Positions 52,541 to 61,124 are shown, counted from the first letter of the stretch. The stretch is 64,000 bases of DNA from Roseicyclus persicicus (GCF_012395815.1 NZ_JAAZQQ010000002.1:620001-684000); one strand, 5' to 3'. Program-made: numbers and translations. Notes: generated by a model from the sequence alone, not told the origin.

Positions 52541-53520
52541 CCCGAGATCAGCGCGGCGAGGGTGCGCGCCTGCACCGGGTCCATGAGGATCGAGAAGTGG
52601 TCGGCGTCGGGCATCGTCACCTGTTCCCCGGTTGTGAAGCGGCCCGCGATCTCGCGGTGCAGCGGCTCCACGAGGTGCGAGAAATCGGCGGATCCCGGCA
52701 CCGGGCTCCCGGCGGTGACCGCGAGGACGGGCAGGTCGGTCGGAAGCACCTGCGCCGCGGCGCGGGCGGTGATCGCGTCCCAGTGGCGGAGTTCCTCAGC
52801 CGAGGTGGAGAGATGGACACGGTCGCCGGCGAACGCGCGGGCCGCGGCCATCGCCTCGCCCTCTAGGCCCGTGGCCCCGGCGGCGAGCGGGTTCCACAGG
52901 TGCAATAGACCGGTCATCGAGACGCCGGACAGGGCCGAGAGCAGGCCGGGAAAGGCGCGGAACTCTGCCACCATGTCGGGGCTGAAGGCCTCGAGCTGGT
53001 CCTCGTGCGAGCTGTCCACCAGCACGACGGCGGCGGTGTCGGCGGGGAACTGCGCCGCGAAATCCCGCACGAAGAAGCCGCCAAGCGAATGGCCGACGAG
53101 GACGAAGGGCCCGGCCTCGCCCGCAGCGGCCAGTGCCGTCCGCAGGTCGCGGGCGGTCTGGCCGGGTGCGAAGCCGTCTGGCGCGGGGTCGCTCAGGCCC
53201 ATCCCGGCGCGGTCGTAGGAACAGACGCGGGCGTCGTCATCGAGCGCCGCCTGCACCCAAGTCCAGGTCTCGGCAAAGCCGGTGGCGCCGGCCTCGAGCA
53301 CGTAAGTCGTGTCGCCTGCGCCGGTGCAGTGCAGACGCAGGTCATGGGTGCCCGCGCTGGCGAGGACGGCATCGCCGGCCAGCGCCTGGTGCGCCCAATG
53401 ACGGGCAGTTTCCTGCGCCCCGGCAACGAGCGCGATGCCCGCCAAGGCAAGGCCCGCGAGGCGCGCGGCGCGGCGCAGGGCGGGTCTGGCGGTGGTGGGA
53501 GAGGGGAGGGTCATTGTCAT
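52510..53520 (-). CDS. Alpha/beta hydrolase with N-terminal membrane anchor or signal
   Basis: A 336-residue hydrolase. A hydrophobic segment at about 18-38 (RRAARLAGLALAGIALVAGA) is a signal or anchor. The nucleophile elbow is VLVGHSLGGFFVRDFA, the acid probably in LPVLAVTAGSPVPGSAD, and the His in MPDADHFSILMDP. ATG 53520 or 53514 could start it. Its promoter region carries a copy of the motif seen before the TetR gene, so it is probably the target of that repressor. The substrate is unknown. Confidence 0.8.
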   Translation of the reverse strand: MTMTLPSPTTARPALRRAARLAGLALAGIALVAGAQETARHWAHQALAGDAVLASAGTHDLRLHCTGAGDTTYVLEAGATGFAETWTWVQAALDDDARVCSYDRAGMGLSDPAPDGFAPGQTARDLRTALAAAGEAGPFVLVGHSLGGFFVRDFAAQFPADTAAVVLVDSSHEDQLEAFSPDMVAEFRAFPGLLSALSGVSMTGLLHLWNPLAAGATGLEGEAMAAARAFAGDRVHLSTSAEELRHWDAITARAAAQVLPTDLPVLAVTAGSPVPGSADFSHLVEPLHREIAGRFTTGEQVTMPDADHFSILMDPVQARTLAALISGYVARRVTEG

Positions 53521-53539
53521 GGTTCAGTCCTTTGTAGAT

Positions 53540-53550
53540 CGGATGTCCGT
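53540..53550. promoter_or_regulatory. Putative TetR operator before the alpha/beta hydrolase gene
   Basis: CGGATGTCCGT at 53540-53550, 20 bp upstream of the hydrolase start, shares CGGRTGTCCGT with a site before the TetR gene and is likewise followed by TTTTTA-like AT-rich sequence. Confidence 0.5.
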
Positions 53551-53580
53551 CCGGTTTTTAGGATAAGAAAATGAGGAGGG

Positions 53581-54159
53581 TCAGTCGAAGCGCATCGAAA
53601 TCAGCGCCGTGCGGACCCCGGCGATGTCGGGCCGTTCGCCCAGCGCGACCGACAGGATTAGGCCCTGGTAAGTCGCGTAGAGCAGGTCGGCTAGGGCATG
53701 GGCCGGCAGCCCCGTCCACCGACCGCCGGCCTGCCGGCGTTCGACCAGGGCGACGAGGGCGGCCCGGACGGCGGCCCGGTTGCCGGTCACGGCCCGGTGC
53801 ACGTCTGGGTTGGCCAGTGCCTCGGCGGCGATCATCAGGTCGACGCGGGGCGCCTCGGCCGGGTCCATCCTGGCGAGGCCATCGAGGAAGGTTTCGATGA
53901 TCGCGTCAAGGTCGGCGGCAGGGCCCGCACCCCCGCCGAAGGCTGATAAGGCCTCGGCCATGCCCGCCTCGGTCACGGCAAGGATCAGATCGTCCTTCGA
54001 CTGGAAGTAGTTGTAGACCGCACCGGCGCTCAGGCCCGCTTCGCGGAAGACGTCGCGGAGGGTGACCTTGGACAGGCCCTTCGCGGCGAACACGCGCCGG
54101 GCCGCAGCGATGATCTTGGCGCGGCGTTCTTCCATGGCTTCCGGGGTGATCCTCGGCAT
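53581..54159 (-). CDS. TetR-family transcriptional repressor
   Basis: A 192-residue repressor. The N-terminal helix-turn-helix is AAKGLSKVTLRDVFREAGLSAGAVYNYFQSKDDLI (split across 24-58). The helical C-terminal ligand domain is typical of length. The start at ATG 54159 lies 15 bp from a palindromic motif that is repeated before the adjacent hydrolase gene, pointing to auto- and hydrolase repression. Confidence 0.85.
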   Translation of the reverse strand: MPRITPEAMEERRAKIIAAARRVFAAKGLSKVTLRDVFREAGLSAGAVYNYFQSKDDLILAVTEAGMAEALSAFGGGAGPAADLDAIIETFLDGLARMDPAEAPRVDLMIAAEALANPDVHRAVTGNRAAVRAALVALVERRQAGGRWTGLPAHALADLLYATYQGLILSVALGERPDIAGVRTALISMRFD

Positions 54160-54174
54160 CGACTCACCTATAAA

Positions 54175-54186
54175 ACGGACACCCGT
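54175..54186. promoter_or_regulatory. Putative TetR autoregulatory operator
   Basis: ACGGACACCCGT (ACGG-ACAC-CCGT inverted repeat), inside a wider CTATAA...TATAAC arrangement, 16 bp from the TetR start. Its complement contains CGGGTGTCCGT, matching the hydrolase site at 53540 in 10 of 11 positions. Confidence 0.55.
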
Positions 54187-54287
54187 CCTATAACATTCTG
54201 CTACATTGCGAGCAACACATTTCTGCGGAATGCGCGGATGATCTCATCGAGCCAGTCGACCGATCGACAGGGATTGCCCTGACCCAC

Positions 54288-55379
54288 CTATTCAATCGCG
54301 TCTTTTCGACCAAGCCGTATGCGCAGTTCATCGCAGGTCATCTCCATGCTCGGGACCAGCGCAGCGAGGGATGGGCGAACATATCGTTGGCCTGTGATGG
54401 ACAGGGGTGTGTGGTTGAGCAGGCGGCCAACGATCTCTTCGAGGACGCCGGCCTCCATGGCGACCGTCGCGAAGGTGCGCCGGTGGGCGTGCGGGCTCCA
54501 AGGTATGCTCTGTGGTGACGTGAGCCTTCCTTCCGGGCCCTTGGGGGAGGGGAAGACCCACCGACGGTGCAGACCGCGGAGCGGCGCCAGGATTTCGTGG
54601 TGAACCTGCAGGATCGGCAGGTCGAAGCTCCGGCCATTCTTCGTCATGGGCAGGTGAATGCGGTCCTCGTGGACATTCTTCCACTCCAGCGTCAGCGCCT
54701 CGGTCTTGCGCAACCCCGTGAACAGGAGGAGTTCGTAGAAGACCGCATGGATCGGGTTTGGCAGCGCGTCCACGGCCCGCCGCCATTGAGGCAGGTCCTC
54801 GATGATCGATCCATTCGGTCGCTCCTCATACCACTCGATCGCCATCGTCGGGCATTCGGGCAGATCCGAGGTGCGGCGCGCATGGTTCCAGACGGTGCGG
54901 AAGTACTTGAACGTGTGGTTGGCTGCGGAAGGCCGATCCGCCATGGACCTGTGCTTGGCGACGACCATCGTCTTGCTGATCTCGTCGAGCGGCAGGTTTA
55001 GCCAATCCCTGAGATGAAGCTCGAACTGCTGTCGCAATCCTGAGCGATGCGCGTCGGATCGGAGCTTTGGCCGCGCGAGGTAGGCCTCCATCGCCTTCTG
55101 AAGTGTGGGCGCGCCGAGCTGGATCGCTTTCCCGGCGCCGCGTCCCCATTCCAGCGCAAAGCCAAGCGCCGTCTGCCGGGCGGCCGCCGCTGAGATCACC
55201 GGGAACCTGCCGATCAGCGCGCGCTGCGTGCGACCGCCGATGTCTCGCTGGTAGTACCAGGTCTTCGACCGCTTGCCGACGTAGAGCACGAAGCCCTTGA
55301 TCTCGGTGTCCCAGTACTTCTCTGTGCCCTGTTTGGAGAAGGGCAGCTTGCTTGCGAAGGTCTCAGTCAGCTTTGGCAT
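54288..55379 (-). CDS. Tyrosine-type site-specific integrase
   Basis: A 363-residue phage-type integrase. The N-terminal arm-binding DUF4102-like part (KLTETFASKLPFSKQGTEKYWDTEIKGF split across 3-30) and SAM-like core-binding domain precede the catalytic domain. Catalytic residues visible: R224 (TGLRKTEAL), H297 and R300 (HAHRRTFAT), H323 (LLNHTP), and nucleophile Y333 (GQRYVRPS). It lies 124 bp from a tRNA-Gly 5' half, the usual arrangement for an island integrated into a tRNA gene. ATG 55379 is used; upstream codons are in AT-rich non-coding DNA. Confidence 0.92.
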   Translation of the reverse strand: MPKLTETFASKLPFSKQGTEKYWDTEIKGFVLYVGKRSKTWYYQRDIGGRTQRALIGRFPVISAAAARQTALGFALEWGRGAGKAIQLGAPTLQKAMEAYLARPKLRSDAHRSGLRQQFELHLRDWLNLPLDEISKTMVVAKHRSMADRPSAANHTFKYFRTVWNHARRTSDLPECPTMAIEWYEERPNGSIIEDLPQWRRAVDALPNPIHAVFYELLLFTGLRKTEALTLEWKNVHEDRIHLPMTKNGRSFDLPILQVHHEILAPLRGLHRRWVFPSPKGPEGRLTSPQSIPWSPHAHRRTFATVAMEAGVLEEIVGRLLNHTPLSITGQRYVRPSLAALVPSMEMTCDELRIRLGRKDAIE

Positions 55380-55502
55380 GTTGTCGGATTTTTGTCGGTT
55401 TTGGCGGGAAATCACATGCACCGACAGGACACGAAGAGAACACAAGATGTCAATAAAAAGAATATATTAGAATGATGAGGAAGCTCCGGGAAAACAAGCA
55501 AA

Positions 55503-55544
55503 TCAGCTTGGAAGGCTGACAGGCTACCATTACATCACACCCGC
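55503..55544 (-). tRNA. tRNA-Gly(TCC), 5' half only; probable integration site
   Basis: On the minus strand the sequence starts GCGGGTGTGATGTAATGG and goes through the D-arm to the anticodon stem-loop TCAGC-CTTCCAA-GCTGA, a good match to alphaproteobacterial tRNA-Gly with anticodon TCC. Immediately after GCTGA the sequence turns AT-rich and no T-arm or matching CACCCGC acceptor follows. The gene is therefore cut at the anticodon stem, a frequent crossover point of tyrosine integrases. I find no 3' half elsewhere in the window. Confidence 0.7.
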
Positions 55545-55663
55545 CGCGCCCCGAGCCGGTACTGGATGCGGCAGGGCCAGTCAAGGTTTCCGACCCGATC
55601 GCGGACCCATGCGCCGCGCGCCCGCCCCGGCCGGTGCGGGGGCGCGGCCGGGACGGCGCGGGA

Positions 55664-56788
55664 TCAGGCCGGGGGCGGGGGCGGCGGGGGCATCACGGTG
55701 AAGAGCTGGGCCAGCTCCGCCACCTCCTCGGCCCGTTTCCAGCCGTCCTGGCCTTGCGTCCAGACATGGGTCTGCCGGGTCAGCTCGCCCGTGCCCGCCA
55801 TGCGCCCGAGGTCGGCGCGCGAGAACGGGCCCTTGGTCTGGCCGTTCTCGGCGATGTGCCAGACATGTTCGACCGGCGGCGGCGGCGGGGCGGCGGGCCG
55901 CGCCTGGGCCGGCGCCGCGCCCCAGGGGCCGGACATGGTGTTGGCCATCTGGTTGGCCATCGCCATGCCCATGCCCATCCCGAGCCCCGCGCCCATGCCG
56001 CCGTCGCCGCCGGGGTTCTCGGCCGCCGCGCGCATCGCCTCGGCGGTCTGGAACTGGGTGTATTTCGACAGGTCCCCCACCACGCCCATCGAGGTGCGGC
56101 GGTCGAGCGCCTCCTCGACCGCGGGGGGCAGCGAGATGTTCTCGATGTAGAGCTCGGGCAGCGTCAGCCCGTATTCCGCGATGGTGTCGGAGATGCGGCC
56201 CGCGACCAGCTTGCCGAACTCGCCGGTGTTCGCCGCCATGTCGAGCACCGGGATGCCCGAGCCCGCCACCGTCTGGCTGAACTGCTGCACGATGATGTTG
56301 CGGATCTGGCTCGTCACCTCCTCGGTGGTGAACTCGCCGTCGGTGCCCACGATCTCGGTCATGAAGCGGCCGGCGTCCGCGACCTTGACCGTGTAGGTGC
56401 CGAAGGCGCGGATCCGGGTCGGCCCGAATTCCGGGTCGCGCAGCATGATCGGGTTCTTCGTGCCCCACTTCAGGTCGGTGAAGCGGTTGGTGTTGACGAA
56501 GTAGATCTCGGACTTGAAGGGCGAGGCGAAGCCGTGGTCCCAGTGCTGCAGGTTCGTCAGGATCGGCATGTTGTTGGTCTCGAGCATGTAGAGACCGGGG
56601 GTGAACACGTCCGCGAGCTGGCCCTCGTGGATGAAGACCGCCGTCTGCCCCTCGCGCACCGTCAGCTTGGCGCCGTACTTGATCTCGTGGCCGTAGCGCT
56701 CGAAGCGCCAGACCATGGTGTCGCGGCTGTCGTCCGTCCATTCGATGACATCGATGAACTGGTCTTTGAGGAAATCCATGAACGGCAT
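55664..56788 (-). CDS. SPFH/band-7 protein with C-terminal GYF_2 domain
   Basis: A 374-residue protein. The YdjI-like SPFH domain at about 30-250 includes LTVREGQTAVFIHEGQLADVF and GTYTVKVADAGRFM. A Gly/Met-rich linker (about 275-305) is followed by a GYF_2 domain (WHIAENGQTKGPFSRADLGR, WTQGQDGWKRAEEV). The protein ends in a poly-Pro tail. There is no clear transmembrane helix. Neighbouring TelA and XpaC genes recur with such proteins in envelope-stress or tellurite clusters. Confidence 0.82.
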   Translation of the reverse strand: MPFMDFLKDQFIDVIEWTDDSRDTMVWRFERYGHEIKYGAKLTVREGQTAVFIHEGQLADVFTPGLYMLETNNMPILTNLQHWDHGFASPFKSEIYFVNTNRFTDLKWGTKNPIMLRDPEFGPTRIRAFGTYTVKVADAGRFMTEIVGTDGEFTTEEVTSQIRNIIVQQFSQTVAGSGIPVLDMAANTGEFGKLVAGRISDTIAEYGLTLPELYIENISLPPAVEEALDRRTSMGVVGDLSKYTQFQTAEAMRAAAENPGGDGGMGAGLGMGMGMAMANQMANTMSGPWGAAPAQARPAAPPPPPVEHVWHIAENGQTKGPFSRADLGRMAGTGELTRQTHVWTQGQDGWKRAEEVAELAQLFTVMPPPPPPPA

Positions 56789-56825
56789 GTGTCGGGCCCT
56801 CCTTCGGGGTTCAGGCTAGCGCGGG

Positions 56826-57758
56826 TCAGCTCGGCCCGCCAAGCAGTTCTTCGGCGATGGTCCTGACCAGCGGCCGCGCCTGGGCGGGCTGCAGGCCGGG
56901 GCTGAGGCGCCGGTCGTAGAGGATGCGCAGGAGCAGCTCGTCGTGCGGCGTCAGCAGCGCGAATTCCTCGTCGTCGTTGAAGATCGAGGGCCGCGCCGCG
57001 GGGCTGTCGTTGGGCAGGCCGAGGCCCTGCGCGACCTCCTCGTGCACGCAGGAGCGGCGCAGGAGGCTCGGGTGCTCGTCGCGGATGATGGCGATGGCGG
57101 CGACATAGACCGGGCGGCTGCCCGACTCCGAGAACGCGTAGACCGAGCAGAAGGTGGAGCGCGGCAACGCCTCGATCTCGGCGATGGTCTCGGGGCCGAC
57201 GCCGGGCACCAGGCGGCGCACCAGCTCGCCCACCGAACGCTGGTCGTCGCGGTCGAGGTAGAGCACATGGAAGTTCCCGCCCGAGGTGACGGTACTGATC
57301 GGGTGGCCGGTCACGCGCGCAAGCCGGCTGGCGTAGGTCGACAGGACCGAGCGGTCCTCGGCCTGCTGCGCGGCGTCGACGGAGCGGCCGAAATGCGCCT
57401 CGATGCGCACCGGCTGTTCCCAGCGGCGCAGGCGCGAGGGCGTCTGCTGCTGCACGAAGCGCCCGCCCGAGAGCGTGTATTCGTCGTAAAGCGCGATGCG
57501 CTCGAAATTCGCGGCCAAGGTCGCCGCCGAGAACGGCGCGTCGGTCTGCCCGCCGTCGGTCCGCAGGAGGCCGTCCGACACCAGCCGCGCCTCGACGCTG
57601 CGGTAGTAGCGGGCGAAGGCCTGGCTTTCGGCCGAGGGGGCCGGGGCCTCGGCCCGGGGTTCGGGCCGGGGCGAGAGGTCGGGCGCCGGCGCGACGACGC
57701 AGGCCGAAAGGGCCAGCAGCGCGGCGCCCGACATGAGGTGGGTCAGACCGTGGCGCAT
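56826..57758 (-). CDS. DUF2927 lipoprotein
   Basis: A 310-residue lipoprotein: LMSGAALLALSACVV gives a lipobox with Cys20. A Pro/Ala-rich linker (about 25-45) precedes DUF2927, recognisable by VRIEAHFG, NFHVLYLDRDD and the metal-protease-like CVHEEVAQGLGLPND. The HEExxQ(G) arrangement resembles a degenerate zincin, so a protease role is possible but not shown. The gene is 38 bp upstream of the SPFH gene on the same strand and probably in one operon with TelA and XpaC. Confidence 0.8.
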   Translation of the reverse strand: MRHGLTHLMSGAALLALSACVVAPAPDLSPRPEPRAEAPAPSAESQAFARYYRSVEARLVSDGLLRTDGGQTDAPFSAATLAANFERIALYDEYTLSGGRFVQQQTPSRLRRWEQPVRIEAHFGRSVDAAQQAEDRSVLSTYASRLARVTGHPISTVTSGGNFHVLYLDRDDQRSVGELVRRLVPGVGPETIAEIEALPRSTFCSVYAFSESGSRPVYVAAIAIIRDEHPSLLRRSCVHEEVAQGLGLPNDSPAARPSIFNDDEEFALLTPHDELLLRILYDRRLSPGLQPAQARPLVRTIAEELLGGPS

Positions 57759-57768
57759 GGCCCCCCGC

Positions 57769-58944
57769 TCAGGCCGACGCCGCGGGGGCGGCGGTGGCGC
57801 GGGCCGAGGCGGAGGCCAGCGTGTCGCGCAGCTCGGCCTCCATCTTCTGCATCTCGACCTCGGCCTCGGCGCGGCGGCGCTTGCCCTCGTCGGCGATCTG
57901 GAGGCTTTCCTGGATCGTCGCGATCAGCTCGGCGTTGGCACGCTTGACCGCCTCGATGTCGAAGACGCCGCGCTCCATCTCCTCGCGGACCATGCGGTTC
58001 GACTCGCGCAGGTTCGCGGCGTTCCGCTCCAGCAGCTCGTTGGTCAGGTCGGTCGCCTCGCGCACGGCCTTGGCCGCCTCGGTCGAGCGCTGGATCGTCA
58101 CCGCCTGCGCCAGCTGCGTCTCCCACAGCGGCACGGTGTTCACGAGCGTCGAGTTGATCTTGGTGACCAGCGACTTGTCGTTTTCCTGCACCAGCCGGAT
58201 CGAGGGCAGCGACTGCATCGTCACCTGGCGAGTCAGCTTGAGGTCGTGCACCCGGCGCTCCAGGTCGTCGCGGGCGGCGCGCAGGTCGCGCAGCTCCTGC
58301 GCCTTGATGACCTGGTCGTTCTCGGGCGCGGCGGTCACCTCGGCCTCCTTGGCCGGGATGGTTTCCTCGTCCAGCTCGCGCAGCTTTTCCTCGCCGGCGG
58401 CGATGTAGAGCGCCAGCTCGTCGTAGAAGTCGAGCGTCTTTTCATACAGCTTGTCGAGCGCCTTGATGTCCTTCATCAGCGTGTGCTCGTGGCTCAGCAG
58501 GTTGTCGGTGATCCGGTCGATCTGGTCCTGCACCTGCTCGTATTTCGCCATGAAATCATGGATCGGCTTGGCCTTGCCGAACAGGCGCTCCCACCAGCTC
58601 TGCTTGCGGTTGGGGTCGAGCTCGTCCACCGAAAAGCCGCGGATCGTGCCGACGATCTCGCGCAAGCTATCGCCCGCCGGGCCCACGTCCTTGTTCTTCA
58701 CGCCCTGCAGCATGGCCTGGCTGATCTGCTGCAGCTCGGCCTGGGCGGACGAGCCGAAGGTGACGATGGAATTGGTGTCGGTCATGTCGATCTGCGCCAT
58801 GCGCGCGCGGATCTGCTCGGCGGTGGGCGCGTCGGCGGCGGGCAGCGGCACGAGGTCGGCCGAGGGCGACGGCAGGACGACGGCGTTGATCTCGTCGATG
58901 AGCTTGGCGGCCTCTTCGGCCTGCTGGCGGATTTCCGTGGTCAT
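57769..58944 (-). CDS. Toxic anion resistance protein, TelA family
   Basis: A 391-residue, mostly helical cytoplasmic protein. TelA-specific blocks are WWERLFGKAKPIHDFMAKYEQVQDQI near 115-140, LLSHEHTLMKDIKALDKLYEKTLDFYDELALYI (split across 148-180), and SLPSIRLVQENDKSLVTKINSTLVNTVPLWE near 245-275. The family is linked to tellurite or other stress resistance in a way not understood. It lies 10 bp upstream of the DUF2927 gene and is preceded by XpaC. Confidence 0.87.
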   Translation of the reverse strand: MTTEIRQQAEEAAKLIDEINAVVLPSPSADLVPLPAADAPTAEQIRARMAQIDMTDTNSIVTFGSSAQAELQQISQAMLQGVKNKDVGPAGDSLREIVGTIRGFSVDELDPNRKQSWWERLFGKAKPIHDFMAKYEQVQDQIDRITDNLLSHEHTLMKDIKALDKLYEKTLDFYDELALYIAAGEEKLRELDEETIPAKEAEVTAAPENDQVIKAQELRDLRAARDDLERRVHDLKLTRQVTMQSLPSIRLVQENDKSLVTKINSTLVNTVPLWETQLAQAVTIQRSTEAAKAVREATDLTNELLERNAANLRESNRMVREEMERGVFDIEAVKRANAELIATIQESLQIADEGKRRRAEAEVEMQKMEAELRDTLASASARATAAPAASA

Positions 58945-58954
58945 GGGTCTGTCC

Positions 58955-59869
58955 TCATCCCTCGATATGCAGGTTTTCACGGTTCAGGCGGTCGCGCAGG
59001 ACCTCGGTCTCGATGTCGAAATTGGTCCGGTCGTCGGTCAGCATCGCGCTGGTGCGCTTGGCGAAATTGGTTTCCATGTCGTCCAGGAAGGCGACGTAGT
59101 CGGCGCGCACCTGCGCGTCGCGGTTGCGCGCGTAGAGGTCGGCGAACTGCACCGTCGCGTCGCGCGCGCCCTGCAGGTAGACGCCCAGGTAGCGCCGCGC
59201 GGCGGGCAGGTCGCGGGGGTCGGCCTCGACCTGGCGGAACAGGCCGCGCACCGTGTCCTCGAAGGCGCCGACGCGGGTTTCCAGCTCGCGGTCGCGGGCG
59301 CGGCGGATGGCGTCGGTCATCTGCGTCAGCACCTTTTCCGCCTCCTCGATCTTGCGGGCGATGCGGTCGGTCTCCAGCCGGTCGACGCCCTCCAGCCCCT
59401 TGTCGGCCATGGGGTCGAGCCCGAAGGCGCCCAGGTGCAGCGCCGCCGCGATGACGCCCACGACGATGGCCGGGGCCAGCGCCCACTGCCCGCCGTAGAC
59501 CAGCAGGCCCACGCCCAGCCCGGTCAGCACCGAGCCGAAGATCTTGCGCGGGATCGCCGGGCGGCGGGCGACCTTGCGCTCGTTGAAGGCGTCCTCGGCC
59601 CGCACCCCGTCGCGCGTCAGCCAGGCCGCCAGCATCAGCGTCGCGCCGCCGGCCAGGTCGGTGGCCATCGCCGCCACCGGCTGCACGAAGGCCGTGAGCA
59701 GCGTCAGGAGCGGCAGCAGGAACAGGATGTTCAGCTTGGCGCCGTGGCGCATCGGCTTGCGGCCGCGGAAGCTGGGCACCTCCAGCCGCTCGGCGGTCAC
59801 GCGCTCGCGCGGGGCGGCCGGGTCGCGCCGGCCCTCGGGGCTGAAGTCTCCGCCATAGCGCTTGGACAT
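58955..59869 (-). CDS. XpaC-family 5-bromo-4-chloroindolyl phosphate hydrolysis protein
   Basis: A 304-residue protein with two membrane helices at about 45-65 (LNILFLLPLLTLLTAFVQPV) and 100-135. The second half is a coiled helical domain with IARKIEEAEKVLTQMTDAIRRARDRELETRV (split across 172-203), typical of XpaC. XpaC often neighbours TelA. ATG 59869 follows the 29-residue ORF stop by one base, so translation is coupled. Confidence 0.82.
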   Translation of the reverse strand: MSKRYGGDFSPEGRRDPAAPRERVTAERLEVPSFRGRKPMRHGAKLNILFLLPLLTLLTAFVQPVAAMATDLAGGATLMLAAWLTRDGVRAEDAFNERKVARRPAIPRKIFGSVLTGLGVGLLVYGGQWALAPAIVVGVIAAALHLGAFGLDPMADKGLEGVDRLETDRIARKIEEAEKVLTQMTDAIRRARDRELETRVGAFEDTVRGLFRQVEADPRDLPAARRYLGVYLQGARDATVQFADLYARNRDAQVRADYVAFLDDMETNFAKRTSAMLTDDRTNFDIETEVLRDRLNRENLHIEG

Positions 59870-59870
59870 C

Positions 59871-59960
59871 TCAGAACGCCCCGAACCCACCGAAGGTGGC
59901 CATCACCACGACCACGACGAGCGCGAAAAAGGACACGCCCTGCAGAAAGCTCCCACTCAT
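59871..59960 (-). CDS. 29-residue membrane peptide
   Basis: MSGSFLQGVSFFALVVVVVM followed by ATFGGFGAF. One transmembrane helix of mostly Phe/Val/Leu makes up nearly the whole peptide. ATG 59960 is preceded by GGGGGTGG, and the stop is followed by G-ATG of the XpaC gene. It is the first gene of the XpaC-TelA-DUF2927-SPFH series. No family is known to me. Conservation next to XpaC in relatives would prove it real. Confidence 0.55.
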   Translation of the reverse strand: MSGSFLQGVSFFALVVVVVMATFGGFGAF

Positions 59961-60091
59961 GCCACCCCCGTCGGTCGTTTGCCGGTCACGATCCTCACGT
60001 TAGAAAGGATTCCGTGCGAAAACCAGCAATTGCTGCACCGGCTGGTGGTTTCCCGCCAGCCTTCCCTGCAGATCGGAACGGCCGGGCCCGC

Positions 60092-60982
60092 TCACAAGGG
60101 GGAAAGCCGCGGCAGGGGTCCCCGCGCCGGGGCGCGCGCGGGCGGGGCGGCCAGCGCGGCGAGGCGGGGCAGGGGGTCGGCAGGCCCCGCGGCCAGAACC
60201 CCGCGATACAGGCGGAAGAGGCCGGGGCGCAGGTAGCTCGACCAGTGGCAGACGGGCGGCAGGCGGCCGCGGGTCGGCAGGCCGATCCGGGCGAGGCCGG
60301 CGAGCGTGTCCGGGTCGTCGATGCAGAGGTCGGTCCAGCCCGGCACACCCGGCAGACCCGCCGCCAGCGGCCAGTCCGACAGCCGCGGCGCCGGCACCGC
60401 AAGCCGGAACCCCAGGTCGAAGGGCGCGTTCGCCCGGCCCGTCACGTTCAGCACCTGCGCGCCGCGCCCCGCGGGGCCGGCCATCGCGGCCAGCGCATGG
60501 CCCCGGTATTCCGCCGCCGACAGCAGGATCACCCGGTGCACCGCGCCCCGGGGCAGATCGGCCAGCGCCGCCAGCGCCACCCGCGCCCCCAGCGAATGGG
60601 CGAAAAGGTTGAACCGCAGGTCCGGCCGCGCGGCCCCGACCTCCCGCAGCATCGCCGCCAGCGTCCGCCCGATCCCGAAGGCGCGGCGCGCGGCCTGTGG
60701 CACCGTCCCCCGGGCCGGCCAGCCAAGGCCGATCCCCAGCCCCGCGCCCGCCCGGTCGAGGTGCAGGTGGCGCGGCCAGCTGACCGCCTTCCAGCAGGCG
60801 GGGGTGGGCGACAGCGACAGGACATGCCCGTGCGGGTCGTGGGACCCCGCGCCGGGGGCGAAGCGGTAGCCGTGGATCATCACCGTCACCGCCGCGCCTG
60901 CCGGAAGGGCGGCCAGCGCCGGCGCCAGCGGCGCCGCGCTGTCCCATCCGGCCTCGGTCGCGTTCACGGAAACCAGCGCCAT
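60092..60982 (-). CDS. Alpha/beta hydrolase (DUF900-like)
   Basis: A 296-residue protein. VTVMIHGYRFAPG near 31-43 is the oxyanion-hole segment, NLFAHSLGARVALAAL (about 120-135) carries the Ser, and the Asp could lie in WTDLCIDDPD. The His is possibly in CHWSSY near the C-terminus. It resembles DUF900-type serine hydrolases. A start at ATG 60982 is used, because the preceding reading is Arg-rich. It is divergent from the riboswitch-controlled metZ-like gene. Confidence 0.72.
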   Translation of the reverse strand: MALVSVNATEAGWDSAAPLAPALAALPAGAAVTVMIHGYRFAPGAGSHDPHGHVLSLSPTPACWKAVSWPRHLHLDRAGAGLGIGLGWPARGTVPQAARRAFGIGRTLAAMLREVGAARPDLRFNLFAHSLGARVALAALADLPRGAVHRVILLSAAEYRGHALAAMAGPAGRGAQVLNVTGRANAPFDLGFRLAVPAPRLSDWPLAAGLPGVPGWTDLCIDDPDTLAGLARIGLPTRGRLPPVCHWSSYLRPGLFRLYRGVLAAGPADPLPRLAALAAPPARAPARGPLPRLSPL

Positions 60983-61124
60983 GCCGATCGTCCCTGCCTG
61001 TCCTCGCGGGCTGCCTAGGGCGCGCGCACGACGCCCCGGTGACCGCGGGACAACAGTTCGGTGACGTGGCGCGGCGGCATCATCCCGGCTTGACGGAGCC
61101 CCGGCGGCGGCGTAGCCAGTCGCC

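Noticed and set aside
58451-61018. 855-codon plus-strand frame
   Set aside because: It lies antisense to TelA, XpaC and the hydrolase gene, all of which have recognisable family blocks; the product is low-complexity.
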